Below, one piece after another: positions 1-7,965 of a stretch of DNA of 63,878 nt. The notes beneath the pieces were generated by a model, which searched no databases, had not been told where the DNA came from, and saw nothing but the letters and a program-made list of their open reading frames with translations. Position numbers and translations under genes: made by a program. This stretch comes from Lachnospiraceae bacterium (GTDB lineage Bacteria; Bacillota; Clostridia; Lachnospirales; Lachnospiraceae): positions 64,001-127,878 of the forward strand of contig JAFRNR010000001.1 in assembly GCA_017430085.1 (NCBI GenBank). Direction: 5' to 3'. Position 1 is the first letter of the stretch. Each line of letters begins with the position of its first letter.

Positions 1-2
1 GC

Positions 3-1910
3 CCTGCTTCCCCGGGATCCGCTGCGCCTGCGGAGTCTGAAACCTCCGTGCCTGTGGAGCCTGCAACCTCCGCGCCTGCGGAGTCTGCCACCCCTGCGGT
101 ACTGCCGGTCTCCGCGGAATCCCCCTTCCTTCCCGCCGAAACCGTCCGGACTCTCTGGGACACCTTCGGTCTGGAAAAGACCGCTTCGGAAACCCTGCAG
201 GAAGCGCTGTCCCGCGGCGACATCATCGTGACGAAAAACAGTGACATCATTGCCGGCCGCGACCGCCTGCTCGCCTTCACCGACGCCACGCATCAGAGCG
301 AATGCGGCGAGATCCTGGTCCTGAACTATTATGACCTGGTGGGCGTTCGCTGCGGCGTAGAGTTTTTCAACGGAGAAGGTGCAGATTATCCGGTGGCTTA
401 TCTGACCCGTGTGGGTTTTGACGGTGAGCAGTATTATTTCGCCGTCCGCGGGACGAGCGCCATGGAAATAGAACAAGGCGCGGAGGGCAGCTTCCGCTAT
501 CTGATGCATTACGAAGGCAAAACCACCCCGCCGGCCCGCCCGTTCCTGTACGAGCACTTCGTCCTGGTCGACGATGACACCCTTACTTGGGACCGCATCG
601 AATGGGGCATGCTCAGCTCGCAGTTCGGGGACGCTGTCCCCCATCACAACATCGCGACCCGCCTGTATACGGAAGCGTCGGAGCAGCCCGGAGCCTACGT
701 CCCGACAGAAGAGGAGCGCCCGCTCTGGTACCGTATTGACGGCAAGGAAACGTGGAACACTCACTTCGCCAAGGCCAATCTGGACTCGGAGCGGGCCGTA
801 ACGCTGTTCGCACCGCAAACGGACGCGCAGGGCATGCTTTCCTACTGGGAAAGCGGCCGGATCCTCTGGCGAGCCGAACTGCCCTACAGCGTGGAATACT
901 CTTGCCCTACTGACGAGGGGATCCTGATCCACGGCGTCCAGTACTCGAAAACCAGCGTGTTGCCGCAGGTGAATTACCTGGAACACTACGATACCGGCGG
1001 CAAACTGCTGTGGCAGTGGAAAGAAGCCGCCGCCGGAGCGTACCGGCATCTGCTCGGCGCCGGGGAAAAGGACGGGGAACTGACCTGCGTTTTCCGCGGC
1101 GGCAACCTTTACGCTTCGGATCCGAAACAGACGAATTATGCGGATATCTGGACGTTTGACGGCGAGGGGAAGAGGACGCATACCTATCGGGTGGCCCTTC
1201 CGGCGGGTTCCATGCTGGCAGCGAGCGTGAACGGCACCAGCGAAAACTGGCCGATGATTCTGCTGGCGGTGCAGGAGAGCGGCGCCGGAACGGCCGGGAT
1301 CTATCTGCTGTCGGAGGGAATGGAGGAAGCGCAGCGGATCATTGAGATCCCTGCCGGCTTGGCACCGGACGGGAAGGTCATGGAGATCCGCGACATCCTG
1401 GAACAGGACGGCACCCTTTACATTTCCGCGTATTTCTGCACGGCATATGAAAAAAAATATAATTCGACGAACCGGGACGAGGTGCAGGACATCATAGAAT
1501 GGGGCTATGAGCAGATCGCAGCCGCCCCGCCGACCGAAGACGGATCCTTCCCCGATCTTTCGGACGAGATCACGCCAATGGTGCAGGCCCGATACACTGC
1601 GGTCCTTTTCCGTACCCCCGTCCTGCTGAGCGGCCTGCGCCACCAGCCGGAGCACTTCAAAACCATCCGCACCCGCGCCGGCAGCCTGGGCGGCGCGCTG
1701 GGCATCAACGACCAGGGAGAGGTCACCTGGGAGATCGAAGAAATCACCCGGGTTATCTACTCCCCCGCCACCTCGTTTGCCACCCTCTACGGCTCCTGCC
1801 GCGTCATCCAGTACTTCTTCCAGCCGGAAGAACTCGACGCGGAACGCCTCTTCGACGACAGCCCCGGCGGCTATATGCTGCTGGACAAAACGGGGATGTA
1901 CTACCGCTGA
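3..1910 (+). CDS. Hypothetical, probably exported protein (5' end outside window)
   Basis: The reading frame is already open at the left edge, so the N-terminus, and any signal peptide, is missing. The first in-window residues form a Pro/Ala/Glu/Ser/Thr spacer made of three 8-residue repeats, like the spacers that follow lipoprotein signal peptides elsewhere in this window. After it come about 590 residues rich in aromatic and Gly/Asp residues with predicted beta structure (for example LLWQWK, WTFDGEGK, TWEIEE). I recognise no catalytic motif or named family. A surface lipoprotein with a beta-propeller-like body is a guess. A GTG at 48 could be read as a start but has no Shine-Dalgarno and lies inside the repeat, so I treat the gene as truncated by the window. 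Confidence 0.7.
   Translation, partial: PASPGSAAPAESETSVPVEPATSAPAESATPAVLPVSAESPFLPAETVRTLWDTFGLEKTASETLQEALSRGDIIVTKNSDIIAGRDRLLAFTDATHQSECGEILVLNYYDLVGVRCGVEFFNGEGADYPVAYLTRVGFDGEQYYFAVRGTSAMEIEQGAEGSFRYLMHYEGKTTPPARPFLYEHFVLVDDDTLTWDRIEWGMLSSQFGDAVPHHNIATRLYTEASEQPGAYVPTEEERPLWYRIDGKETWNTHFAKANLDSERAVTLFAPQTDAQGMLSYWESGRILWRAELPYSVEYSCPTDEGILIHGVQYSKTSVLPQVNYLEHYDTGGKLLWQWKEAAAGAYRHLLGAGEKDGELTCVFRGGNLYASDPKQTNYADIWTFDGEGKRTHTYRVALPAGSMLAASVNGTSENWPMILLAVQESGAGTAGIYLLSEGMEEAQRIIEIPAGLAPDGKVMEIRDILEQDGTLYISAYFCTAYEKKYNSTNRDEVQDIIEWGYEQIAAAPPTEDGSFPDLSDEITPMVQARYTAVLFRTPVLLSGLRHQPEHFKTIRTRAGSLGGALGINDQGEVTWEIEEITRVIYSPATSFATLYGSCRVIQYFFQPEELDAERLFDDSPGGYMLLDKTGMYYR
24..95 (+). repeat. Three tandem 24-nt coding repeats
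   Basis: Three consecutive 24-base units (24-47, 48-71, 72-95) encode APAESETS, VPVEPATS and APAESATP. The units continue toward the window edge in degenerate form. They make a flexible linker and could change copy number by slippage. Confidence 0.75.
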
Positions 1911-1920
1911 ATAAGACATC

Positions 1921-1941
1921 GGGCCGATGAAACATCGGCCC
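1921..1941 (+). repeat. Stem-loop repeat family A, copy 1
   Basis: Perfect 9-bp stem GGGCCGATG / CATCGGCCC around an AAA loop, followed by CTAC. An identical core lies at 14214-14234. Covarying relatives lie at 2047, 37718 and 44287. Confidence 0.85.
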
Positions 1942-1946
1942 CTACG

Positions 1947-2031
1947 AAAAACAGGGCCACTGGGGGACGGTTCCCAAGTGGCCCTGTTTTGGTGGAATAT
2001 GCCAAATAGGGCCAGAAAGAACCGTCCCCCA
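1947..2031. repeat. GACGGTTC-core palindromic repeat pair, copy 1
   Basis: The arms AAAACAGGGCCACT (1947-1960) and AGTGGCCCTGTTTT (1977-1990) are exact complements. They enclose the core GGGGGACGGTTCCC. A second, inverted core (GAACCGTCCCCC) follows at 2019-2030. The same core with other arms recurs at 10574, 21459, 44254, 44342 and 59598. The element probably also ends transcription of the upstream gene. Confidence 0.75.
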
Positions 2032-2046
2032 GCGGCATCATTTTCA

Positions 2047-2065
2047 GGCCGTTGAAACAACGGCC
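2047..2065 (+). repeat. Stem-loop repeat family A, copy 2
   Basis: GGCCGTTG / CAACGGCC around AAA. Compared with copy 1, one stem base pair is exchanged on both sides (A/T to T/A), so pairing is kept. Confidence 0.8.
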
Positions 2066-2076
2066 ACCACATTAAA

Positions 2077-2101
2077 AAAGGACGGGCCGTACCCGTCCTT
2101 T
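2077..2101. terminator. Bidirectional intrinsic terminator
   Basis: AAAGGACGGG (2077-2086) pairs with CCCGTCCTTT (2092-2101) around a 5-nt loop. The A-run before the stem gives a U-tract for minus-strand transcripts leaving the gene that ends at 2124. A second small hairpin, CCGCC GGAA GGCGG plus T-run, at about 2107-2125 serves the plus strand. Confidence 0.75.
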
Positions 2102-2123
2102 GCCTCCGCCGGAAGGCGGTTTT

Positions 2124-2783
2124 TTATTTGATCCTCGCCTGCGAGCAGTTCTCTTTCACAAAGTCCCACACAAACTCGTAATCCTCCGGCAGCACGTACA
2201 GCTGGTTCTTTTCCAGCGTCTGGTTGACCTTGATGAGACCGCGGCGGGGGAAGCCCTGGATGCTTTTGACTTTGCTGAAGTCCGTGGACATTTCAGTGCG
2301 GGAGGCATTCAGGCCCACGCCCATGGTGGTCGGGTTGTGGGAGAGGAGGCCGGCCAGCGTGGTGAGCATGCTGATCTTCTGGGCTTTGTCGGCCTGGGAC
2401 GCGATCTGGCGGTGGGTGAAGCCGTTCTTGCCCATCTCAAAAACAACGGTATAACGTCCTTTCATGATCATGGCATATACCAGATAGCTGATCAGGACCA
2501 GCAGCAGGAAGCCGCCGGTGATGAAGCCGCAGAACTTGAGGTTCTCCAGGAAGCCGTGCCAGAAAAAGTCGCGGTTCCCGATATCGAACAGGGACGTCAT
2601 CACGAAGATCCCGAAGCAGATCCAGAAAAAGATCTTCCAGAGCATGAACAGGATCGTGGGATTTTTGTACAGATTGACTTCCCCGATCCAGCGGTAAACG
2701 CCGTCGGGGTACAGGGAGACACGCCGTTCGTCGATGGGATCGTCCAGGCTGACCGGCTTCGTGTAGTTGTCCAGTTCGTTCAT
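2124..2783 (-). CDS. Two-TM membrane protein with soluble C-terminal domain (YcxB/PH-like)
   Basis: The 219-residue protein has a short polar N-terminus (residues 1-43), two hydrophobic spans (about 44-66 and 78-102) and a cytosolic C-terminal part of about 115 residues. This layout resembles YcxB-like membrane proteins with a PH-like tail, but I see no diagnostic motif, so the family is tentative. I chose the ATG at 2783 because AAGGAGG sits 5 nt upstream; an in-frame extension to 2831 has no such site. It lies downstream of the tRNA on the same strand and ends at the bidirectional terminator. Function unknown. Confidence 0.7.
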   Translation of the reverse strand: MNELDNYTKPVSLDDPIDERRVSLYPDGVYRWIGEVNLYKNPTILFMLWKIFFWICFGIFVMTSLFDIGNRDFFWHGFLENLKFCGFITGGFLLLVLISYLVYAMIMKGRYTVVFEMGKNGFTHRQIASQADKAQKISMLTTLAGLLSHNPTTMGVGLNASRTEMSTDFSKVKSIQGFPRRGLIKVNQTLEKNQLYVLPEDYEFVWDFVKENCSQARIK

Positions 2784-2848
2784 GGGGGCCTCCTTTTCGG
2801 TGCATGGGGCACGCAAGATGAGCTTTCGCAATTATGGAATTGTATTCG

Positions 2849-2922
2849 TGGACCCTCAGGGATTCGAACCCGGGACCGATCGGTTATGAGCCGACTGCTC
2901 TGACCAGCTGAGCTAAGGGTCC
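2849..2922 (-). tRNA. tRNA with CAT anticodon (Ile2/lysidine type or elongator Met)
   Basis: The minus strand folds into a full cloverleaf. The acceptor stem is GGACCCT / AGGGTCC, the D-loop contains AGCTCAGCTGGTCAGAGC, the anticodon loop is CTCATAA (anticodon CAT), and the T-arm carries GGTTCGAATCC. The discriminator is A and no CCA is encoded. C4-G69 and C5-G68 pairs, which TilS recognises, are present, so a lysidine-modified tRNA-Ile(CAU) is plausible; elongator tRNA-Met cannot be excluded by eye. It is not an initiator. Confidence 0.9.
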
Positions 2923-2966
2923 GTGCGGAGGGGATTGTAGCAATTCCCTCCGGCTTTGTCAAGATG

Positions 2967-3638
2967 TCAGGCGTCCGCGGGGGGCTCCATTTCGCCCAGC
3001 AGGATCTCGATAGCGTGGGACGGATAGACGGTCTCCCCATACTCGGCGTAGTACGTCTTGGACGCCGAGGTGGACGGCACGCGGCGGCCGTATTCCGACA
3101 TCAGCAGGCAGACGCGGTTGAACAGCTCGCCGTTCTTGGGCGAGGCGGTCAGGACCAGGTAGTACATGCTCTGCTCTTTGAAGAAATACAGGCTGGAGTT
3201 CACGGCGCCGGCCAGATGCTTCAGGCGCGGCGGCATGATCAGGCTGTCCTTGCCGTAAAAGGCAAAGACGGCCAGCGGGCGGGGCTGCCGGGTCTTGATC
3301 TCCTCGGCCTGGTAGTGGATGGCCTTGGCGAAGCCCTGCAGCATGCGCATCACGTCGGGCTGGGGCTGGAAGCCCTGCGGCAGCTCGTCGGGCGAATTGA
3401 TCTTGGTCACGGTGAAGACCATGTCCCCGTCGGGGTTCTTGACGGCTTCCACCATGACCGGCAGGTCATTGGGAACAAAGCCCACCTCGTCCACGGAGCG
3501 GTCGATCAGCTCGCGGACCAGACGCGTGGCGTCCGGCGGGCTCTGGCTGAGTTTGCGGATGGTCAGATGGCGCTGCAGCAGTTCGCCCATGGACATGGTG
3601 CAGCGGAACTGATTGTCGTTGATCTTTTCTATCTTCAT
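2967..3638 (-). CDS. MecA-like adaptor protein of ClpC
   Basis: The 223-residue protein starts MKIEKINDNQFRC, matching the MecA N-terminal substrate-binding domain (MxIExIN). A variable middle section (about 85-125) is followed by a C-terminal alpha/beta domain with LAVFAFYGKDSLI and SSLYFFKEQSMYYLVL, as in the ClpC-binding half of MecA. The family delivers substrates to the ClpCP protease and controls ClpC assembly in Bacillota. The ATG at 3638 is preceded by GGAAGGAG at 8-nt spacing. The gene lies 61 bp downstream of the aminotransferase on the same strand and is probably co-transcribed. No ClpC gene is in the window. Confidence 0.8.
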   Translation of the reverse strand: MKIEKINDNQFRCTMSMGELLQRHLTIRKLSQSPPDATRLVRELIDRSVDEVGFVPNDLPVMVEAVKNPDGDMVFTVTKINSPDELPQGFQPQPDVMRMLQGFAKAIHYQAEEIKTRQPRPLAVFAFYGKDSLIMPPRLKHLAGAVNSSLYFFKEQSMYYLVLTASPKNGELFNRVCLLMSEYGRRVPSTSASKTYYAEYGETVYPSHAIEILLGEMEPPADA

Positions 3639-3699
3639 GTTGGATACTCCTTCCGGGGCGGACGGGGAGGTCCGTCCCAGGGGCCGGATATCCCCCGTA

Positions 3700-4971
3700 T
3701 TACCCCATCTGTTCCAGGGCGGCCAGTTCCAGGGACGTGCAGAGCACTTCCATGGCGGCCTCCAGTTCGTGGACGGGCGGAAGCGAAGGCGCAATGCGGA
3801 TATTGCTGTCCTGCGGATCCTTCCCCAGGGGATAGGTGGCGCCGGCGTCGGTCAGCACCACGCCGGCCTCCCTGCAGAGGGCGACGGTGCGTTTGGCCAG
3901 GCCCGGCAGCGTGAAAAAGGAAACGAAGTAACCGCCCTTCGGGGTCTGCCAGTGGCCCAGGCCGCGCGGCGCGATCTCGTTCTCCAGCCAGCGCAGCACG
4001 CAGGCGAAGCGGGGCTGCAGGATGGCGGCGTGTTTTTTCATGATGGCCAGCGTGTGTTCCTTGTCTTTGAGGTACATCACCTGGCGCAGCTGGTTCACCT
4101 TGTCGTAAGAGATCATCTGGACGCCCAGCAACTTGGCCTGGAACGCCACGTTGGCTTCCGAGGAGGCCATGCAGGAGATGCCGGCGCCGGGGAAGGTGAT
4201 CTTGGAGGTGGAGGCGAATTCGTATACCAGGTCCGGATGACCGGCTTCGCGGCACATCCCGATGATGTCCGGGAAGGGCAGGTAATCGCCCTCGAATTCA
4301 TGGACGCAGTAGGCGTTGTCCCAGATGACGGAGAAATCCGGGGCGGCGGGCTCCAGCTTCGCGAAGCGCTCGACCGTCTCCTGACTGTAGACGATGCCGT
4401 CCGGGTTGGAATACTTCGGCACGCACCAGATGCCTTTCACCAGCGGGTCCTTCACCAGTTCTTCGACGCGGTCCATGTCCGGGCCGTCGGGAGTCATGGG
4501 GACGGGGATCATTTCGAAGCCAAAGACTTCGGTGATCTTGAAGTGGCGGTCGTAGCCGGGCACCGGGCAGAGCCATTTGCGGCCGGGCACCTGGCTCCAC
4601 GGGACGGGAGAGTGGGTCATCCCGAAGCAGTAGCCGCGCATCACAAGGCCGTACATCAGGGCCAGGGAGCTGGAGCCGCCCATCATGACTTCCTCGGGCC
4701 GGCAGCCCAGCAGTTCCGCCATCAGGCGGCGGGCGGCGGGGGCGCCGGTCATGAAGCCGTAGTTGCGGACGTCCATGCCTTCGCAGATGCAGTCCGCGGG
4801 ATCGGTCAGGACCGTCAGGATGTCGGATACGGAATCCAGCTGGTCCTTGCCGGGCTTGCCGCGGGACATGTCCAGCTTGAGGTTCAGGTCTTTCAGCCTC
4901 TGGTAGTGTGCCTGTACTTCCGCGCGTTCCTGCGCGCGCTCGGCGGGGGTCATTTCCCGGTAGTTTTTCAT
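3700..4971 (-). CDS. PLP-dependent aminotransferase, aspartate-aminotransferase-like (PF12897 type)
   Basis: 423 residues, fold type I. The likely PLP lysine is K257 in STSKITFPGAG. D218 in IWDNAY should contact the pyridine nitrogen, and the NPDG motif is at 189-192. MTGAPAARRLMAELLG and the GGSSSL phosphate-binding turn fit the atypical aspartate aminotransferase family (PF12897) rather than classic AspC. It probably transfers amino groups between aspartate or a related amino acid and 2-oxoglutarate in the cytosol. The gene starts 39 bp downstream of the CofE-like gene and precedes the MecA-like gene, so the three form a likely operon. The exact substrate is not readable from sequence. Confidence 0.85.
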   Translation of the reverse strand: MKNYREMTPAERAQERAEVQAHYQRLKDLNLKLDMSRGKPGKDQLDSVSDILTVLTDPADCICEGMDVRNYGFMTGAPAARRLMAELLGCRPEEVMMGGSSSLALMYGLVMRGYCFGMTHSPVPWSQVPGRKWLCPVPGYDRHFKITEVFGFEMIPVPMTPDGPDMDRVEELVKDPLVKGIWCVPKYSNPDGIVYSQETVERFAKLEPAAPDFSVIWDNAYCVHEFEGDYLPFPDIIGMCREAGHPDLVYEFASTSKITFPGAGISCMASSEANVAFQAKLLGVQMISYDKVNQLRQVMYLKDKEHTLAIMKKHAAILQPRFACVLRWLENEIAPRGLGHWQTPKGGYFVSFFTLPGLAKRTVALCREAGVVLTDAGATYPLGKDPQDSNIRIAPSLPPVHELEAAMEVLCTSLELAALEQMG

Positions 4972-5010
4972 GTCTCCTCCTAAAGGTTTGTTTTCGGGAG
5001 TAGATGGTGC

Positions 5011-6204
5011 TTACTCATTGGTATAGTTGTCAAAGTAGCCCTGGATCAGGACGACGGGCGTGCCTTTGTCGCCGGAGCCGCTGGTCAGGTCGCAGAGGGA
5101 GCCGATCAGGTCGGTCAGCTGGCGGGGCGTGGTGCCTTCGGAGGCCATCTTGCCCACCAGGTTGGCGTCTTTCCGGCGGATGCTTTCGCGGATGGCGTCG
5201 CGGAGCGCTTCGCCGGAGAGGGCGGCGTAGTCGTTGTCCGCCAGGTATTTGAGCTTCAGTTCGTTCGGCGTGCCCTTGAGGCCGCTGGTGAAGAACGGGG
5301 AGACCATCGGGTCAGCCAGTTCCCAGATCTTGCCCTGCGGATCCTTGAAGGCGCCGTCGCCGTAGACCATGACTTCCACGTGGCGGCCGGTACGGAGCAG
5401 GATGCGGTTCTGGATGTCCTCGACCAGGCCCTGCGCGTCGCGCGGGAAGAGCTTGACCGTGTCCTCCGTGGCCTTGTTGGAGCCCAGCAGGCCGAAGTCC
5501 GCGTTGTAGCCGCTGCGGTTGATCGGCGCGTTCATGATCTCGGCCAGTGTGAAGACCTTCTTGGCGCCGGCCTTCTGCAGCAGGCGCTTGGTGCGCGCGC
5601 GGGTGTGGATGTCGCAGTTGATCAGGTGGTCCGCATAGGGCAGGATCTGCTGCGCGTGGTTGCCGAAGATGATCTCGACTTCGGCGCCGCAGCTTTCCGC
5701 CAGTTCGCGGTAGTAGGATACGTAATTCATCCCGGTGAAGGGGTGGCGAGGCGTGCCGAAGATGCGGTAGAACTGCTCCTCGGTCAGGACGTCGGAGTAG
5801 GGGTTCACGCCGGATTCGTCCAGCTGGTCCAGCGTCATCAGCTCGTTGCCGACTTCATCGGAGGGATAGCTCAGCATGATGACCAGCTTTTTGACGCCCT
5901 TCGCGATGCCGCGCAGGCAGATGGCGAAGCGGTTCCGGGAGAGGATGGGGAAAAGGATCCCGACGGTCCCCCCGCCCAGCTTGGCCTTCACGTCCGCGGC
6001 GATGTCGTCCACGCTGCAGTAGTTGCCCTGCGAGCGGGCCACGACGGATTCCGTGACGGCGATCACGTCGCGGTCGCGGAGCGGAAAGCCCTCGGCTTCG
6101 GACGCCTGGAGCACGCTGTCGGTGACGATCTGCGCCAGATCGTCGCCCTGGCGGATGATGGGGCAGCGGATGCCCCGGGAAACGGTTCCGGTCATGCGGC
6201 TCAT
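5011..6204 (-). CDS. CofE-like F420-0:L-glutamate ligase family protein (PF01996)
   Basis: The 397-residue protein contains GIRCPIIRQGDDLAQIV, DRDVIAVTESVVARSQGNY and later blocks such as EVMVYGDGAFKDP that fit the F420-0:gamma-glutamyl ligase family. In archaea and actinobacteria CofE adds glutamate to coenzyme F420. Clostridia of this kind are not known to make F420, and no other F420 gene is here, so the real substrate is probably different; a GTP-dependent gamma-glutamyl or amide ligation is an inference. The ATG at 6204 has AGGAGG 9 nt upstream. A clear promoter lies at 6250-6278. It leads a probable operon with the aminotransferase and the MecA-like gene. Confidence 0.8.
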   Translation of the reverse strand: MSRMTGTVSRGIRCPIIRQGDDLAQIVTDSVLQASEAEGFPLRDRDVIAVTESVVARSQGNYCSVDDIAADVKAKLGGGTVGILFPILSRNRFAICLRGIAKGVKKLVIMLSYPSDEVGNELMTLDQLDESGVNPYSDVLTEEQFYRIFGTPRHPFTGMNYVSYYRELAESCGAEVEIIFGNHAQQILPYADHLINCDIHTRARTKRLLQKAGAKKVFTLAEIMNAPINRSGYNADFGLLGSNKATEDTVKLFPRDAQGLVEDIQNRILLRTGRHVEVMVYGDGAFKDPQGKIWELADPMVSPFFTSGLKGTPNELKLKYLADNDYAALSGEALRDAIRESIRRKDANLVGKMASEGTTPRQLTDLIGSLCDLTSGSGDKGTPVVLIQGYFDNYTNE

Positions 6205-6249
6205 GATGCTTTACCTCCTGACAAATGGGATGTTTCAAGTATCTTATAC

Positions 6250-6278
6250 ATTATAATAGGGCAGACGGAAATAATCAA
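6250..6278 (-). promoter_or_regulatory. Sigma-A promoter of the cofE-like operon
   Basis: On the minus strand: -35 TTGATT (6278-6273), 17-bp spacer, -10 TATAAT (6255-6250). It lies between the end of the carboxypeptidase gene and the ATG at 6204. Confidence 0.75.
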
Positions 6279-6286
6279 TATGATTT

Positions 6287-7792
6287 TCAGCGCAGCCCGT
6301 ACAGCTGCGTGTATTTCTCCTCCAGATACCGGACGTAATACCCCGGATCGAACGGCCCGCCCAGCACGCGCTCCAGCAGTTCCTGCGGCGGGTACAGTTT
6401 GCCGTACTGCCAGATGTGTTCGCGGTTCCAGTCGTTGACGGGGCCGAGGTCGCCGCGCGCCAGGCATGCGTCCACGTCTACGGTCTCCTTCATGCGGGCC
6501 AGGATCTGCGCGCCGTACGCGCTGCCCAGGGCGTAGGAGGGGAAATAGCCCACCATGCCGCCGCCCCAGTGGGAGTCCTGAAGGACGCCGCGGGTATCGT
6601 CGGGGACGTCGACGCCGAGGTATTCTTTATAGAGCGCGTTCCAGGCGGCGGGGAGGTCGCGGACGGCCAAATCGCCGGCCATCACGCGCTTTTCGAGTTC
6701 GTAGCGCACCATCACGTGCAGGGAGTAGGTCAGTTCGTCCGCTTTCGTGCGGATGAGGGACGGCTGCGCCTTGTTGACCGCTGCCCAGAATTCTTCGGCG
6801 GTCACGCCGGCCATCTGCTGCGGGAAGAGTTCCTGCACTTTCGGGAAAATGGTGCGGACGAAAGGCAGGCTGCGGGCGATGAGATTTTCGTAGAAGCGGC
6901 TCTGGCTCTCGTGGATGCTCATCGAGACGCCGCCGTCCAGGACGGTGTAGGCCAGATCGTCCGCCGAGCCGGTCTCGTACAGGGCGTGGCCGCCCTCGTG
7001 CACGACGCTGAAGAGCGAGTAGGAGACGTTACCCCGGTAATAGTGCGTGGTGATGCGGGTGTCAAAGTGCGACCCCAGGCTGGTGGTGAAGGGGTGCTCC
7101 GTGGTGGAGAGGCCGACGTGGCCGCGGTCCAGGCCGATGAGGTCCATCAGGTAGTAGGCGAGGGCTTCCTGCTGGGGCTCCGGGAAGTCGCCCAGGAGGC
7201 AGGCGTCGGAGACGGGCGGGGCGGCCAGGACTTTTTTCAGCAGCGGGACGACGCCGGCGCGGACGGCGGCGAAGAAGGCGTCGCAGGTTTTTCGGTCCAG
7301 ACCGGTCTCGTATTCGTTCAGCCAGTAATCGTAGGGATCCATGTCCGGGTTTGCGTAGGCGGCGAAGCGCTTTTTGGCTTCGAAGATCTGCTCCAGGTAA
7401 GGGGCGAAGGAGGCAAAGTCGTTCGCGGCTTTGGCACGGTGCCAGACGTCGTCGGACTCCACGAGGAGGCGGCGGTAGGCGAGGAATTCGTCCATCGGGA
7501 TCGCGGCCATGAAGCGGAGGTCCTTGAGGAGCAGGTAGACCTGGCGCTGCTCTTTTTCGGTGAGTTCGTCCTGATGCGCGTCCAGAAACTCCAGCAGGGA
7601 GACGGTGTCCGGGCCGGTGGCGAGGCGGTAGACTTCGCCGCTCAGGACGGGCATCGTGCGGGCACGGTTGGCCGCGGTGCTTTTGGGGGCGGTGGTGGCG
7701 CCATCGTAGCTGATGAGGCCGAGGGCGTGGCGGTAGGCGGACATTTTGGCCTGAAGGGCGGATAATTGGGAACGGGCTTCGGTAAGCTGCAT
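6287..7792 (-). CDS. Carboxypeptidase Taq family (M32) metallopeptidase
   Basis: 501 residues, the normal length for M32. The zinc motif HEGGH is at 265-269, with E266 the catalytic base. HESQSRFYE at 294-302 supplies the second-shell/third-ligand block typical of the family. Other M32 signatures include TTEHPFTTSLG and DTRIT around 231-247. These cytosolic enzymes remove C-terminal residues of broad specificity but not proline. The ATG at 7792 has GGAGG 7 nt upstream; the open frame extends 30 codons further but without a ribosome site. No partner gene is evident, since the next gene downstream has its own promoter. Confidence 0.92.
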   Translation of the reverse strand: MQLTEARSQLSALQAKMSAYRHALGLISYDGATTAPKSTAANRARTMPVLSGEVYRLATGPDTVSLLEFLDAHQDELTEKEQRQVYLLLKDLRFMAAIPMDEFLAYRRLLVESDDVWHRAKAANDFASFAPYLEQIFEAKKRFAAYANPDMDPYDYWLNEYETGLDRKTCDAFFAAVRAGVVPLLKKVLAAPPVSDACLLGDFPEPQQEALAYYLMDLIGLDRGHVGLSTTEHPFTTSLGSHFDTRITTHYYRGNVSYSLFSVVHEGGHALYETGSADDLAYTVLDGGVSMSIHESQSRFYENLIARSLPFVRTIFPKVQELFPQQMAGVTAEEFWAAVNKAQPSLIRTKADELTYSLHVMVRYELEKRVMAGDLAVRDLPAAWNALYKEYLGVDVPDDTRGVLQDSHWGGGMVGYFPSYALGSAYGAQILARMKETVDVDACLARGDLGPVNDWNREHIWQYGKLYPPQELLERVLGGPFDPGYYVRYLEEKYTQLYGLR

Positions 7793-7887
7793 GGGAAGAC
7801 CTCCGGGACAGATGTTTTGCTGTATAAATGATACCATAACCGGAGGATAAATGCTATAATAAAACAAATCGTGAAATAACATGATGG

Positions 7888-7933
7888 TGTCATTCTGAGC
7901 GAAGGTTCCGAAGGAACCGGAGTCGAAGAATCT
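7888..7933 (+). repeat. Dispersed repeat of the GTCATTCTGAGCGAAG type
   Basis: Begins TGTCATTCTGAGCGAAG and ends GTCGAAGAATCT, with the hairpin GGTTCC GAA GGAACC (7904-7918) in the middle. Repeats of this kind are widespread between genes in many bacteria. Here it sits in the 5' leader of the GTPase-nuclease gene. Confidence 0.6.
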
Positions 7934-7965
7934 GACAGATTGGAAAGAAGATCCGGGAGGCCCCC

